Shown one piece after another: positions 43,621 through 52,763 of a stretch of 64,000 nt of DNA. This stretch comes from Larkinella sp. C7. Its GTDB lineage: Bacteria > Bacteroidota > Bacteroidia > Cytophagales > Spirosomataceae. Below the pieces are notes generated by a model. That model was not told the origin of the DNA. It ran no database searches and was given only the letters and a program-made list of their open reading frames with translations. The first letter of the stretch is position 1; each line of letters begins with the position of its first letter. Both the position numbers and the translations under genes were made by a program. The stretch spans positions 1,125,443-1,189,442 of the forward strand of contig NZ_VBSL01000001.1 in assembly GCF_006149005.1 (NCBI RefSeq), read 5' to 3'.

Positions 43621-44685
43621 ATGACCCGTTCAGACCTCCTTGCATACCGCCTTCATCAGCAACACCTGATGCAACCGTCGCTGACAACCCCCGGCGCCCT
43701 GGTAGCCTGGTTTGGGGCCATTCAGGGACAGGATTATACGGCTGGCAAATGGGCCATCGGCAACCGGCTACCCGGCAGCACCGACGCCGACATCGAGCAG
43801 GCAATTGCCGACCGAACCATCCTGCGCACCTGGCCAATGCGCGGTACCCTGCATTTCGTGGCGGCTGCCGATATTCACTGGATTCTGGAACTGAACCAGC
43901 CCCGTTTGCAGGCCCTCTACGCCAGTCATTTCCGCCAGCTTGAACTCAGCGAACCGGTTATTGCAAAAAGTAAAGCGGTTTTCACAAAAGCGTTGTCGGG
44001 CGGTCGACACCTGACGCGCCCCGAATTAAAAACCGCTCTGGAACAGGCGGGCATTCCGGCCCACGAAAACCGCCTGAGTCTGCTGCTGGCGCGGGCGTCC
44101 TACGACCGGCTGATCAGCCACGGCGTCCGACGCGGCAAGGAGTTTACGTTCACGCTGCTGGACGACTGGGTGCCGCCCACGAAACCGTGGCTGCGCGAAG
44201 AAGCCCTGGCTGAATGGACCCGGCGGTATTTTACCAGCCACGGACCGGCAACCCTAGCGGATTTTAGCTGGTGGTCGGGCCTGACGCTCACCGACGCCAG
44301 AGCCGGGATGGAACTGATTAAATCCGGTTTTGTATCGGAGGTGGTGGACGGTCAAACGTATTGGATGCCCGCATCTCTGCCTGCTTTGCATGAATACACC
44401 ACAACCGCTTATTTATTACCGGTTTACGACGAATATTTAGTCGCCTATAAAGACCGAGGTGCCCCGCTCGGCGGCTTGGACCCGGCGCAGATCGCCAAAG
44501 CCGGCAACGGTATTTTCAGCCCGGTTATCGTGATCGACGGGCGGGTGGTCGGCACCTGGAAACGGACGTTGAAGAAAAATTCGGTTTTGATCGAAACCAG
44601 CCTGTTCACCACCCTGACCGACGCGCAGCAACAGGCTTTGTCGGATGCCAAAGAGCGGTATCAACGGTTTTTGGGATGTGAATAG
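43621..44685 (+). CDS. winged-helix DNA-binding domain protein (HTH_42 family)
   Basis: 354 residues of the HTH_42/YcaQ-AlkZ superfamily. N-terminal LLAYRLHQQHLMQPS, then WFGAIQGQDYTAGKWAIGNRL, RTWPMRGTLHFVAAADIHWILEL and the central YDEYLVAYKDR (about 271-281) are recurring family segments. The best-studied relatives (AlkZ, YcaQ) are DNA glycosylases that open interstrand crosslinks; their Gln-rich catalytic QxQ/QxD motif corresponds here to QGQDY at about residues 38-42. A repair role is plausible but not shown. It stands alone. Confidence 0.8.
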   Translation: MTRSDLLAYRLHQQHLMQPSLTTPGALVAWFGAIQGQDYTAGKWAIGNRLPGSTDADIEQAIADRTILRTWPMRGTLHFVAAADIHWILELNQPRLQALYASHFRQLELSEPVIAKSKAVFTKALSGGRHLTRPELKTALEQAGIPAHENRLSLLLARASYDRLISHGVRRGKEFTFTLLDDWVPPTKPWLREEALAEWTRRYFTSHGPATLADFSWWSGLTLTDARAGMELIKSGFVSEVVDGQTYWMPASLPALHEYTTTAYLLPVYDEYLVAYKDRGAPLGGLDPAQIAKAGNGIFSPVIVIDGRVVGTWKRTLKKNSVLIETSLFTTLTDAQQQALSDAKERYQRFLGCE

Positions 44686-44743
44686 GATTGAAGAGTCAGG
44701 TAACGCCCGTATCCTTCTGCATAAACCGAAACCGCTGCCAGGA

Positions 44744-46018
44744 CTACGCTTCGTTCACTTTCCGGGAAATGCCAAACCGGTGCCAGCCGTTGCTTTCGGC
44801 ATACTGCACCCCCAAACCGTACGTGTCGCAGATTTCTTTGATGATGGCCAGCCCTAAACCCACAGAATCCGGGCTGGAACCTTCTTTTTTGAAGCGTTCG
44901 AACAAGCGTTCAGGATTCGAAACCAAGGCATTGCCGGTATTGCCCAGTGACAGAATGTTTCCGTCGGACCGCAGTTCCACGCGCCCTTCTGTCTGGTTAT
45001 GCTTGATGGCATTATTGACCAGATTGGTCACCAGACTATCGGCCAGTGCCGGGGGCAGTTGAACCGTAAACGGCACCAAGTTCCGGATCTCTACCGCAAT
45101 TCGTTTGTGGAGCAAAACCTCGTCCATTGCGCTCAGTTTCTCGGCCAGCAATGCCGCCAGGTCAACGGCTTGGTTGTCGGTAAACTGCTGATTATCAATT
45201 TTAGCCAGCAAGAGTAATCCCTGATTCAGCCGGGCCATGCGCCGGGAGGCCTGGTAAATTTCCTCGATCCAGCGGGTTTGCGTTTCCGTCAGTTTTTCCG
45301 ATTGAATGAGTTGCTCCACTTTGGCGTTGATCAGCGCGAGGGGTGTCTGGATTTCGTGGGAGGCATTTTCGGTAAATTCTTTCAGGCTGCGGTAATCCTG
45401 CTGCATTTTGTCGCCCATCTTGCGCAGCACTTCATTCAGCTCCCGAAACTCGTTGATCTCTGGTTTGTCGAGTTGCAACGGCGTCGAACTGGCCAGATTG
45501 AAGCGTTTGATGCGGGACAGGCTTTCGTAGAACGGCAACCAGAGCCGCCCCGACAGTTTCCCCTGAAACCAGAACGTGCCGAGCAGCAGCAATCCCAGAC
45601 AGGCCGCCATCGTCACCGTGATGACTTCAATGAGTTGGTAGGATTGAATGAGAGATTTTCGAATTGAGACCCGGTGCATCACGCCCTTGATGGGCACGTA
45701 AAACGTGAGTTGCCGAAATGGCATCAGTTCCTGGTCATACCGGTTTTGGATCAACGTATCGATAAACGTTTCCGAAAGCCGGGTTTGCCGCCCAACCGGA
45801 ACGACATCGATCTTGTTTTCAACAAAATAGGTGGTATCCGACCAGGCTTTGTGCTGCTTCAGATAGGCTTCAAAATCCCGCTTTTCAACCTTCAGCCGGG
45901 TTTCCACTTCGTTGTAAATCAGAATCCGGACAACCTGATAGAAGGCCAGCCCGGCGAAAAGATAAATGGCCAGCGAGAAAGCCAGGTAAATGCGGTTCGT
46001 TTTAGCGAGTAGTTTCAC
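44744..46018 (-). CDS. sensor histidine kinase (efflux-linked two-component system)
   Basis: 424 residues from a GTG at 46018 that overlaps the response-regulator stop by 4 nt; the longer frame to 46159 runs inside that gene and lacks support. Two transmembrane helices (about 10-33 and 132-152) flank a small periplasmic sensor. Phospho-acceptor His221 is in ENASHEIQTPLALI. The HATPase part has NLVNNAIKHN and SVGLGLAIIKEICD. Co-transcribed with the OmpR-type regulator and divergent from a complete RND efflux operon, which is the likely target. Confidence 0.93.
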   Translation of the reverse strand: MKLLAKTNRIYLAFSLAIYLFAGLAFYQVVRILIYNEVETRLKVEKRDFEAYLKQHKAWSDTTYFVENKIDVVPVGRQTRLSETFIDTLIQNRYDQELMPFRQLTFYVPIKGVMHRVSIRKSLIQSYQLIEVITVTMAACLGLLLLGTFWFQGKLSGRLWLPFYESLSRIKRFNLASSTPLQLDKPEINEFRELNEVLRKMGDKMQQDYRSLKEFTENASHEIQTPLALINAKVEQLIQSEKLTETQTRWIEEIYQASRRMARLNQGLLLLAKIDNQQFTDNQAVDLAALLAEKLSAMDEVLLHKRIAVEIRNLVPFTVQLPPALADSLVTNLVNNAIKHNQTEGRVELRSDGNILSLGNTGNALVSNPERLFERFKKEGSSPDSVGLGLAIIKEICDTYGLGVQYAESNGWHRFGISRKVNEA

Positions 46019-46692
46019 GGTTCGCCGAATTTGTAACCGATCCCGTATACCGAACTGACATAATCCGAGCCGCCTTTTTCCAGCAGCTTCCGGCGCAGGT
46101 TTTTGATGTGTGAATACACCATATCCAGGGAATCGGCGGAGTCGATGTTGTCGCCCCACAAATGCTCGGCAATGGAAACTTTGGTTAGCACAACGTCGAT
46201 GTTCGACAAAAAATACAGCAGCAGATCGTATTCTTTCCGGGATAAAACCGCCAGTTGGCCGTTCACATACACTTTCCGCGACGACGGATTCACCCGGATT
46301 TCCCGGAAGCGGATTTCGGTATGACCCCCAAAATTCCGCCGGCGAATCAGCGACTTCACCCGGGCATTCAGCTCCGACAAATGGAACGGTTTGGTCAGGT
46401 AGTCGTCCGAGCCAATTTCCAGCCCCCGAATCTTGTCTTCCAGCGCGTTGCGGGCCGAAATAATGATCACGCCGGTGGTGGCCAGCAGTTTTTTCAACGT
46501 CTGAATCAGTTGAAAACCGTCACCGTCGGGCAGCGTCAGATCCACAATCACACAATCATACTGATACAGATAAATCCGCTCGTCGGCTTCCCGGAAAGTC
46601 CCCGCCGTTTCGCAAAGATACCCCTCTTTGTTCATATAGTCGGTGATGCTTTCGGCCAGGCCTTTTTCATCTTCTACCACCAGTACCTTCAT
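46015..46692 (-). CDS. OmpR-family response regulator (efflux-linked)
   Basis: 225 residues: receiver domain (about 1-115) with phospho-acceptor Asp51 in CVIVDLTLPDGDG and the conserved Lys in DDYLTKPFHL, then a winged-helix DNA-binding domain (about 130-222) ending YVSSVYGIGYKFGEP. It precedes its kinase with a 4-nt overlap. It has a TACTTTTG element at 46724-46731 and a 6-3-6 palindrome at 46738-46752, and a sister copy of that block faces the efflux operon, so it probably regulates both. Confidence 0.94.
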   Translation of the reverse strand: MKVLVVEDEKGLAESITDYMNKEGYLCETAGTFREADERIYLYQYDCVIVDLTLPDGDGFQLIQTLKKLLATTGVIIISARNALEDKIRGLEIGSDDYLTKPFHLSELNARVKSLIRRRNFGGHTEIRFREIRVNPSSRKVYVNGQLAVLSRKEYDLLLYFLSNIDVVLTKVSIAEHLWGDNIDSADSLDMVYSHIKNLRRKLLEKGGSDYVSSVYGIGYKFGEP

Positions 46693-46723
46693 CTTTCTTT
46701 GGGTTCATCCAATTCCTAAACAC

Positions 46724-46752
46724 CAAAAGTAGCGGGCAATGTTGGAAACATT
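46724..46752 (-). promoter_or_regulatory. promoter with operator of the response-regulator gene
   Basis: On the minus strand AATGTTTCCAACATT (46738-46752), a perfect AATGTT-N3-AACATT palindrome, is followed by GCCCGC and then TACTTTTG (46724-46731), a full -7 element. The palindrome would lie between -33 and -7. Its mirrored copy is at 46897-46925. Confidence 0.7.
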
Positions 46753-46803
46753 CTGGAGGTTTCTAAATGGAGGGGTGAAGATTTACATCTGCTGGAGAAA
46801 AAG

Positions 46804-46881
46804 TTGTTACACAGAGTTGATCAGAGGAAATCAGAGTTACACAGAGAAATTCTCTGATTACCTCATCAACTCTGTGTAATA
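46804..46881. repeat. decamer-word palindrome G
   Basis: 10-nt words from 46808: TTACACAGAG, TTGATCAGAG, GAAATCAGAG, TTACACAGAG. The right half (46849-46881) is the imperfect complement, ending in AACTCTGTGTAATAACTT. Word order and both ends match element F at 19764-19847. It sits exactly between the two mirrored promoters of the two-component system and the efflux operon. Confidence 0.85.
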
Positions 46882-46896
46882 ACTTTTTACTTCCCA

Positions 46897-46925
46897 AATG
46901 TTTCCAGAATTGCCCCGTTGTTTTG
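46897..46925 (+). promoter_or_regulatory. promoter with operator of the efflux operon
   Basis: AATGTTTCCAGAATT (46897-46911) followed by GCCCCG and then TTGTTTTG (46918-46925). It aligns base for base with the minus-strand module at 46724-46752: same 15-mer with two changes, same 6-nt spacer, same position of the -7-like element. It excludes a start at 46923 for the TolC gene. Confidence 0.65.
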
Positions 46926-46973
46926 CAGGCACTTACCACGGTATTGTTACCAACACCGGAAAATGAGTTGCCA

Positions 46974-48386
46974 ATGAAACACGTACATTTTAGGTTCCGC
47001 CGATCGCGCATCTGGTTCCTGACGGCCACAACCGGAGCGTTCCTTTTTGGCCAGCGTATGGCTCAGGCGCAAACCCTGACATTGTTGCAGGCCCTGGAAC
47101 GGGGAACGCAGGCCTACCCGTTTCTGAAATCCAAACAGGCCGAAATCCAGAGCGCCGAAAAACGGGTTCAGGCCAGCCGCACGGACTTTCTGCCCAGCGT
47201 TATCGTACAGGATCAGTATACGTATGCGACCAGCAACGCCCTGAACGGTTCGTTCTTCCCCAACGAAGGAACGTCCATTTCGACTTCCGGCGGCATTCGG
47301 CCCGACAACATCTACCGGGGCACCACCGGCAGCTTTGTCAGCGCCGTCATCGACTGGCGAATCGTCAACTTCGGTCGCGTAAAAGCCAGTGTGAAAGCCG
47401 CCGAAGCCGACCTCAACCGTTCCCAAACCGATTACGATAACGAGCTGTTTCAGCACCAGATCCGGATTATCGACGCGTACCTCACGCTCCTGGTCAACCA
47501 GAAACTGGTCGATGTCCAGCGCAGCAACGTCGAACGGGCGGAAACCTTCAAAAATGTGGTCGATGCGGGTGTTCGTTCGGGGATGCGGGCCGGTGTCGAT
47601 AGTTCGCTGGCCACCGCCGAAGCGGTTCGGGCGCGGTTAATTCTGCTCGAAAGCCAGCAACGCGAGCAGGTGCAGCGGCTGCGACTCTCGGAACTCATCG
47701 GTCAGGTGCAGGTCGGTCTTCGCATCGACAGCATGCGGTTTTATACCACCTTGCCACAAACCACCTTTCAATCGGATTCCATTTCGCCGAAAAACCCGGT
47801 TTTGCGGTTTTTCCAGTCCCAAATCAACTTTTCGTCTGCGCGAACCGTGGCGCTCCAACGTTCCATGCTGCCGTCGATTTCGCTCGTCGGGGCCGGTTGG
47901 GCGCGGGGTTCGGGCTTCGCCAATGCCGATGAAACGTTCGCGATGGATTTCAACCGGGGACTGGGTTACCAGGCGGCCAACTACCTGGTCGGCGTGGTGG
48001 CCCGCTGGAACCTGACCAACAGCCTGCGGCTCAAACACGATGCCCGCAGCGAACAATTTCAGGTCGAACGTTTCCGGCAACTCTACAACGACCAGCAACT
48101 GCGCATCACCCGGCAAAACCGGGAAGCCGAAACGCAACTGACGCTCGGACTGGAACAGGCGCGTCAGGCCCCCGTCCAGCTTCGGGCCGCCCAACAAGCC
48201 TACAACCAGGCCAAAGCCCGCTACCAGAACGGACTGGCCGATTTACCCACGCTCCTGCAAAGCTTCGTCACCCTGAACCGGGCCGAAACCGATGGCTACG
48301 TCGCCACCAGCAACGTCTGGCGCTACCTGCTGCTGAAAGCCGCGGCTGAGGGAGATATTTCGCTGTTTATGAACCAGATAAAATAG
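46974..48386 (+). CDS. TolC-family outer-membrane efflux protein
   Basis: 470 residues from the ATG at 46974. A signal peptide ends AQAQ, followed by two OEP (outer-membrane efflux protein) repeats rich in long helices (for example LLQALERGTQAYPFLKSKQA and QYRNGLADL-like YQNGLADLPTLLQSFVTLNR near the end). TolC homologues form the trimeric exit duct of tripartite pumps. First gene of an operon with the RND pump (10 bp after its stop) and adaptor. It lies about 280 bp from the divergent two-component system across palindrome G. Confidence 0.93.
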   Translation: MKHVHFRFRRSRIWFLTATTGAFLFGQRMAQAQTLTLLQALERGTQAYPFLKSKQAEIQSAEKRVQASRTDFLPSVIVQDQYTYATSNALNGSFFPNEGTSISTSGGIRPDNIYRGTTGSFVSAVIDWRIVNFGRVKASVKAAEADLNRSQTDYDNELFQHQIRIIDAYLTLLVNQKLVDVQRSNVERAETFKNVVDAGVRSGMRAGVDSSLATAEAVRARLILLESQQREQVQRLRLSELIGQVQVGLRIDSMRFYTTLPQTTFQSDSISPKNPVLRFFQSQINFSSARTVALQRSMLPSISLVGAGWARGSGFANADETFAMDFNRGLGYQAANYLVGVVARWNLTNSLRLKHDARSEQFQVERFRQLYNDQQLRITRQNREAETQLTLGLEQARQAPVQLRAAQQAYNQAKARYQNGLADLPTLLQSFVTLNRAETDGYVATSNVWRYLLLKAAAEGDISLFMNQIK

Positions 48387-48396
48387 TCAAGAACTT

Positions 48397-51300
48397 ATGT
48401 ATCAACTCATTCGTTCCGCGCTGCGGAAACCCATTTCGGTGGTGGTATTGGTGCTCGGTCTCCTGTTTTTTTCGGTGATGTCGCTGTTTACCATTCCCGT
48501 TGATATTTTCCCGAATCTGGATCTGCCGACGATTTACGTGGTGCAGCCCTACGGCGGGATGGCCCCCGACCAGATGGACGGTTTTATTGCCACCCGCTAC
48601 CAGGACCACTTTCTCTACGTGTCCGGGATTCGCGACATCGACGTAAAAACCATCCAGGGACTGTCACTCATCAAATTGTCGTTTTATCCGGGTACGGATA
48701 TGGCCCAGGCAGCGGCTGAAGTGGCCAACAACGTGTCGCGCGCCAAAGCCTACATGCCGGAGGGCACCGTGCCGCCCCAGGTGGTGCGGTTCGATGCCAG
48801 CTCGGTGCCGGTCGGGCAACTGGTTTTTGAAAGTCCGAGCCGGTCGCTCAACGAAATTCAGGATTTTGCCTCGTCGCGGGTGCGGCCGATGTTCTCGCGG
48901 ATTCCGGGCGTTTCCAGCCCTCCGCCCTTCGGGGGAAACCAGCGGACGGTGATCGTGAAAGTGAATCCGGCCCTGGTGCGGAGTTATCAGCTCACGCCGG
49001 AGGAAGTGATCAAGTCGATTGTGACCAACAACCAGCCGTCTCCCGCCGGGAACATTCGGATTGGCGAAAAAACGCTGATGACGCCGGTGAACTCGCTGGT
49101 CAAGAAGCCCGAAGATTTTCTCAACATTCCAATCCGCGTGGGTGCGGGACCGACGGTTTTTGTGCGGGATATCGCCACGGTAGAAGATGGTGCCGACGTT
49201 ACGGTGAGTTACGCGCTGGTCAACGGTCGCCGGGCGGTATATATTCCGGTGGTAAAAAAATCGGATGCCTCGACGCTCGACGTTGTGAACAACATTCGGA
49301 AGGCGCTGCCGGAACTACGGGCCGCTGTGCCGGAAGATGTAAAGATTTCCTACGAATTCGACCAGTCGGTTTACGTCACCAACGCCCTGAAAAGTCTCGT
49401 TACGGAAGGGATTCTGGGGGCGGTTTTGACCGGTTTGATGGTGTTGCTTTTCCTCCGCGACTGGCGCAGTGTGATCATCGTGGTAATCACCATCCCGATC
49501 TCGATTCTGTCGGCGGTGATCATGCTCAATCTGTGCGGGCAAACCATCAACATCATGACGCTCTCGGGGCTGGCGCTGGCCATCGGGATTCTGGTGGATC
49601 AGGCCACCGTAACGATTGAGAATATTCACCAGCATCTCGAAATGGGTCGACCCAAAGCCGTTGCGATCTGGGATGCCTGTAAAGAAATCGTTTTCCCGGA
49701 ATTCCTGATTCTGCTGGCCATTCTGGCGGTTTTTGCCCCGGCCTTCGTGATGAGTGGCGTCCCGCGTTCCATGTTTTTGCCGCTGTCGTTGTCGGTCGGT
49801 TTTGCCATGATCGCGTCGTTTTTACTCTCGCAAACGTTCGTGCCGGTTCTGGCAAACTGGCTCCTGAAAAGCCATCCGGCCCACGAACCAGCCACGCTGG
49901 CCCTCGACGCCCAGGAGCGTCATGTTATGCGGGAAGAAGGGGCGCATCCGGTCAAAAATGCCACCGGTTTCGACAAATTCAAACAACGGTATTCGACCTG
50001 GCTCGAAAAAATCCTGAACCGCCGGGGATTGGTGGTGGGCGGTTATCTGGCGGGTAGTCTGGCCATTATCGTCGTGTGTTTTATGGTAATCGGAACCGAC
50101 ATTCTACCGCACGGCAACAGCCACCAGTTTCAGATGCGCCTGCGGATTCCCGACGGAACAAGGGTGGAACGCACCGAAACCGCCACGCTGAAAGTGCTGG
50201 AGATTATCAAAGAATCCGTTGGACAGGACAACGTTGAAATTTCGTCGGCCTACGTCGGAACGGTTCCGTCCAGCTACGGGACGTCCAACATTTTCGTGTT
50301 CAACAGCGGTCCTCACGAAGCGGTTTTACAGGTGTCGCTGAAGGAGGATCATCCCGTGAAGATGGATAACCTGAAGGAAGAACTTCGGGAGCGCATCGCC
50401 AAAGCGTTGCCGACGGCCAACATTTCCTTTGAACCGATTGAGCTGACCGAGAAAATCATGAGTCAGGGCGCATCGACCCCCATTGAGGTGACCGTGGCCG
50501 CCAAAGATCTGAGCGAAGCCGGGCGGTTTGCCAACAAGATTCGGGCGGAAATGACGAAAATCGACTTTTTGCGTGATGTGCAAATTGCGCAACCCCTCGC
50601 CTACCCGGTTTTGAACGTAACGCTGAACCGCGAACGGGCCGGTCAACTGGGCGTAACGTCCACACAAGTTGCCCGGTCGATGGTCGCGGCCACCTCGTCC
50701 AGCCGCTTTACGGACAAAAACCTCTGGCTCGATGAGTCGAAAGGACTGGCCTACCAGGTGCAGGTGCAGATTCCGGAATACAAAATGAGCAGCACCAGCG
50801 ACATCGGGAATATTCCGTTGAAGAGTGGCGAAATGCGGCCGCTGTTGTCGGACGTGGCCACGTTTTCGGAAGGTACTGCGCCGGGTGAATACGACCGCGC
50901 CGGACCGAACCGACTGGTGACGATCACGGCCAATTTGCAGAATAAGGATTTAGGTTCGGCGCAAAAAGCTGTTGAGCAGGCAATCAAAAACGCGGGCGAA
51001 CCGCCCCGGGGTGTGCTCGTTGAACTGGGTGGTCAAACCAGCCTGCTGACCGACACGCTGAGCAGTTTGCAAACCGGACTTCTCGTCGCCATTGTGATCA
51101 TCTTCTTACTGCTGGCCGCAAACTATCAGTCGTTCAAACTCTCGCTGGTGATTCTGGCGGCTATTCCGGCCGTGGTGGCCGGGGCACTGCTGATGCTGCT
51201 GGCCTGCGGAGCCACGCTCAACCTGCAATCGTACATGGGCCTGATCATGTCGGTGGGCGTGTCGGTGGCCAACGCCATTCTGATGGTCACCAACGCGGAA

Positions 51301-51624
51301 AATCTACGGCTGGAAATGGGCGACACCCGCAAAGCCGTCGTGCTGGCGGCCAACAGCCGGATTCGCCCGATCCTGATGACCAGCATCGCCATGATTGCCG
51401 GGATGGTGCCGATGGCATCCGGCATGGGCGAGGGCGGTGATCAGATTGCTCCGCTCGGTCAGGCCGTCATCGGCGGTTTGATTGCCTCCACGCTGGCGGC
51501 TCTGCTGATTCTGCCCTGTGTTTTCACCCAGTTTCAGACCAACGCTTCCGTTCAGTCAGTATCCCTCGATCCGGAAGATCCGGAAAGCAAATTTTACCAT
51601 CAACCCCTGAGTACCGTCGTATGA
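48397..51624 (+). CDS. RND-superfamily efflux transporter permease
   Basis: 1075 residues, HAE1-like, with 12 transmembrane helices and two large periplasmic loops. TM4 reads ILVDQATVTIEN: Asp401 aligns with AcrB Asp407, but the next residue is Gln402 where AcrB has Asp408. TM10 reads VGVSVANAIL: Ala958 is in place of AcrB Lys940. So the AcrB proton-relay triad is reduced to one acidic residue. This must use other residues or an altered coupling, as in metal-type RND pumps. It lies between tolC-like and adaptor genes and overlaps the adaptor start by 4 nt. Confidence 0.94.
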   Translation: MYQLIRSALRKPISVVVLVLGLLFFSVMSLFTIPVDIFPNLDLPTIYVVQPYGGMAPDQMDGFIATRYQDHFLYVSGIRDIDVKTIQGLSLIKLSFYPGTDMAQAAAEVANNVSRAKAYMPEGTVPPQVVRFDASSVPVGQLVFESPSRSLNEIQDFASSRVRPMFSRIPGVSSPPPFGGNQRTVIVKVNPALVRSYQLTPEEVIKSIVTNNQPSPAGNIRIGEKTLMTPVNSLVKKPEDFLNIPIRVGAGPTVFVRDIATVEDGADVTVSYALVNGRRAVYIPVVKKSDASTLDVVNNIRKALPELRAAVPEDVKISYEFDQSVYVTNALKSLVTEGILGAVLTGLMVLLFLRDWRSVIIVVITIPISILSAVIMLNLCGQTINIMTLSGLALAIGILVDQATVTIENIHQHLEMGRPKAVAIWDACKEIVFPEFLILLAILAVFAPAFVMSGVPRSMFLPLSLSVGFAMIASFLLSQTFVPVLANWLLKSHPAHEPATLALDAQERHVMREEGAHPVKNATGFDKFKQRYSTWLEKILNRRGLVVGGYLAGSLAIIVVCFMVIGTDILPHGNSHQFQMRLRIPDGTRVERTETATLKVLEIIKESVGQDNVEISSAYVGTVPSSYGTSNIFVFNSGPHEAVLQVSLKEDHPVKMDNLKEELRERIAKALPTANISFEPIELTEKIMSQGASTPIEVTVAAKDLSEAGRFANKIRAEMTKIDFLRDVQIAQPLAYPVLNVTLNRERAGQLGVTSTQVARSMVAATSSSRFTDKNLWLDESKGLAYQVQVQIPEYKMSSTSDIGNIPLKSGEMRPLLSDVATFSEGTAPGEYDRAGPNRLVTITANLQNKDLGSAQKAVEQAIKNAGEPPRGVLVELGGQTSLLTDTLSSLQTGLLVAIVIIFLLLAANYQSFKLSLVILAAIPAVVAGALLMLLACGATLNLQSYMGLIMSVGVSVANAILMVTNAENLRLEMGDTRKAVVLAANSRIRPILMTSIAMIAGMVPMASGMGEGGDQIAPLGQAVIGGLIASTLAALLILPCVFTQFQTNASVQSVSLDPEDPESKFYHQPLSTVV

Positions 51625-52763
51625 AACCGTTGTTAAAACTTGTTTGGCCCGTCGTCGCTGCTGCCGGAATGGCGGCCTGTACGTCGGCCGCCAGTGAAGA
51701 AAAGAAAACCGTCAAAGTACCTGACGTACAAAATGTTGCCATAACCGAAGTGCAAACCATGCAACCCCGCCAGGCGGTCACTCTGCCGGGCGAACTGAAG
51801 CCCTGGAACCGCGTCAGCCTGTACGCCAAAGTAAAAGGATTCATTCGGGATGTGCGGGTCGATCGGGGTTCGTCGGTTCGGAAAGGCCAGGTGCTCGCCG
51901 TGCTTGATGCGCCGGAAGTGTTGTCAGAACTGAGCACCGCGCAGGCCCAACTTCAGGCGCAGGAAGCGGCCTTGCAGGAACAAACCGCCCGGTTCCGCGC
52001 CAGTCGACTGACGTATAACCGACTGCTGCAAACCAGCAAGGTCGAAGGAGCGGTTTCGCTGCACGAACTCGATCAGGCGCAGGCCCGGATGCTGGCCGAC
52101 AGCGCGACAGTGGCCGTGGCAACCGGAAATATTCAGGTGGGCCGCTCCAATTACCAGACCAAAAAAGAACTGCGGCAATACCTGACCATCACCGCGCCGT
52201 TCGACGGTGTGATCACCGAACGGAATGTGAGCGCCGGGGCGCTGGTTGGCGCGGGCGACAGCAATTCCAAACCGTTGTTTGTGCTGGAAGACAGCCGGAC
52301 GTTGCGGTTGACGGTAGCCATTCCCGAAACGTTTGCGAATCAGTTGGCCGCCAAAAGTGCGGTTACGTTTACGGTCAACGCCATTCCCGAACAGCAATTT
52401 AACGCAAAACTGGCCCGGAGCGCCCAGAGTCTGGTGGAAGCCAACCGGTCGATGCTGGCCGAATTTGACTTCGACAACAAGGCCAATCAACTGAAATCCG
52501 GGATGTATGCCGAGGTGAAGATGCCGATGGAACGGACGGCTCCTACGTTGTTTGTGCCGAAAACCGCCGTGGTCAGTTCCAGCGAAAAAACGTTCGTGAT
52601 TCGCGTCAATAACCACAAAGCCGAGTGGGTCTCGGTCGAAAAAGGCAACACGCTCGACAGCCTGGTCGAAGTGTTCGGCGGTCTCAAAGCCGGCGAACCG
52701 GTGGTCCGGATCGCTTCGGAGGAGATTCGCGATGGTCAGGCATTAACCAACACTCAACAATGA
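51621..52763 (+). CDS. RND efflux periplasmic adaptor (lipoprotein)
   Basis: 380 residues with a lipoprotein signal (Cys20 in GMAACTS). Typical membrane-fusion order: beta-barrel/lipoyl half-motif LYAKVKGFIRDVRVDRGSSVRKGQVLAVLD (about 72-101), helical hairpin (about 105-160), second lipoyl half TITAPFDGVITERNVSAGALVG (about 189-210), then beta-barrel and membrane-proximal domains. It links the RND pump to the TolC duct. The operon order tolC-pump-adaptor differs from the common adaptor-pump-tolC order. It shares an ATGA-type overlap with both neighbours. Confidence 0.94.
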   Translation: MKPLLKLVWPVVAAAGMAACTSAASEEKKTVKVPDVQNVAITEVQTMQPRQAVTLPGELKPWNRVSLYAKVKGFIRDVRVDRGSSVRKGQVLAVLDAPEVLSELSTAQAQLQAQEAALQEQTARFRASRLTYNRLLQTSKVEGAVSLHELDQAQARMLADSATVAVATGNIQVGRSNYQTKKELRQYLTITAPFDGVITERNVSAGALVGAGDSNSKPLFVLEDSRTLRLTVAIPETFANQLAAKSAVTFTVNAIPEQQFNAKLARSAQSLVEANRSMLAEFDFDNKANQLKSGMYAEVKMPMERTAPTLFVPKTAVVSSSEKTFVIRVNNHKAEWVSVEKGNTLDSLVEVFGGLKAGEPVVRIASEEIRDGQALTNTQQ

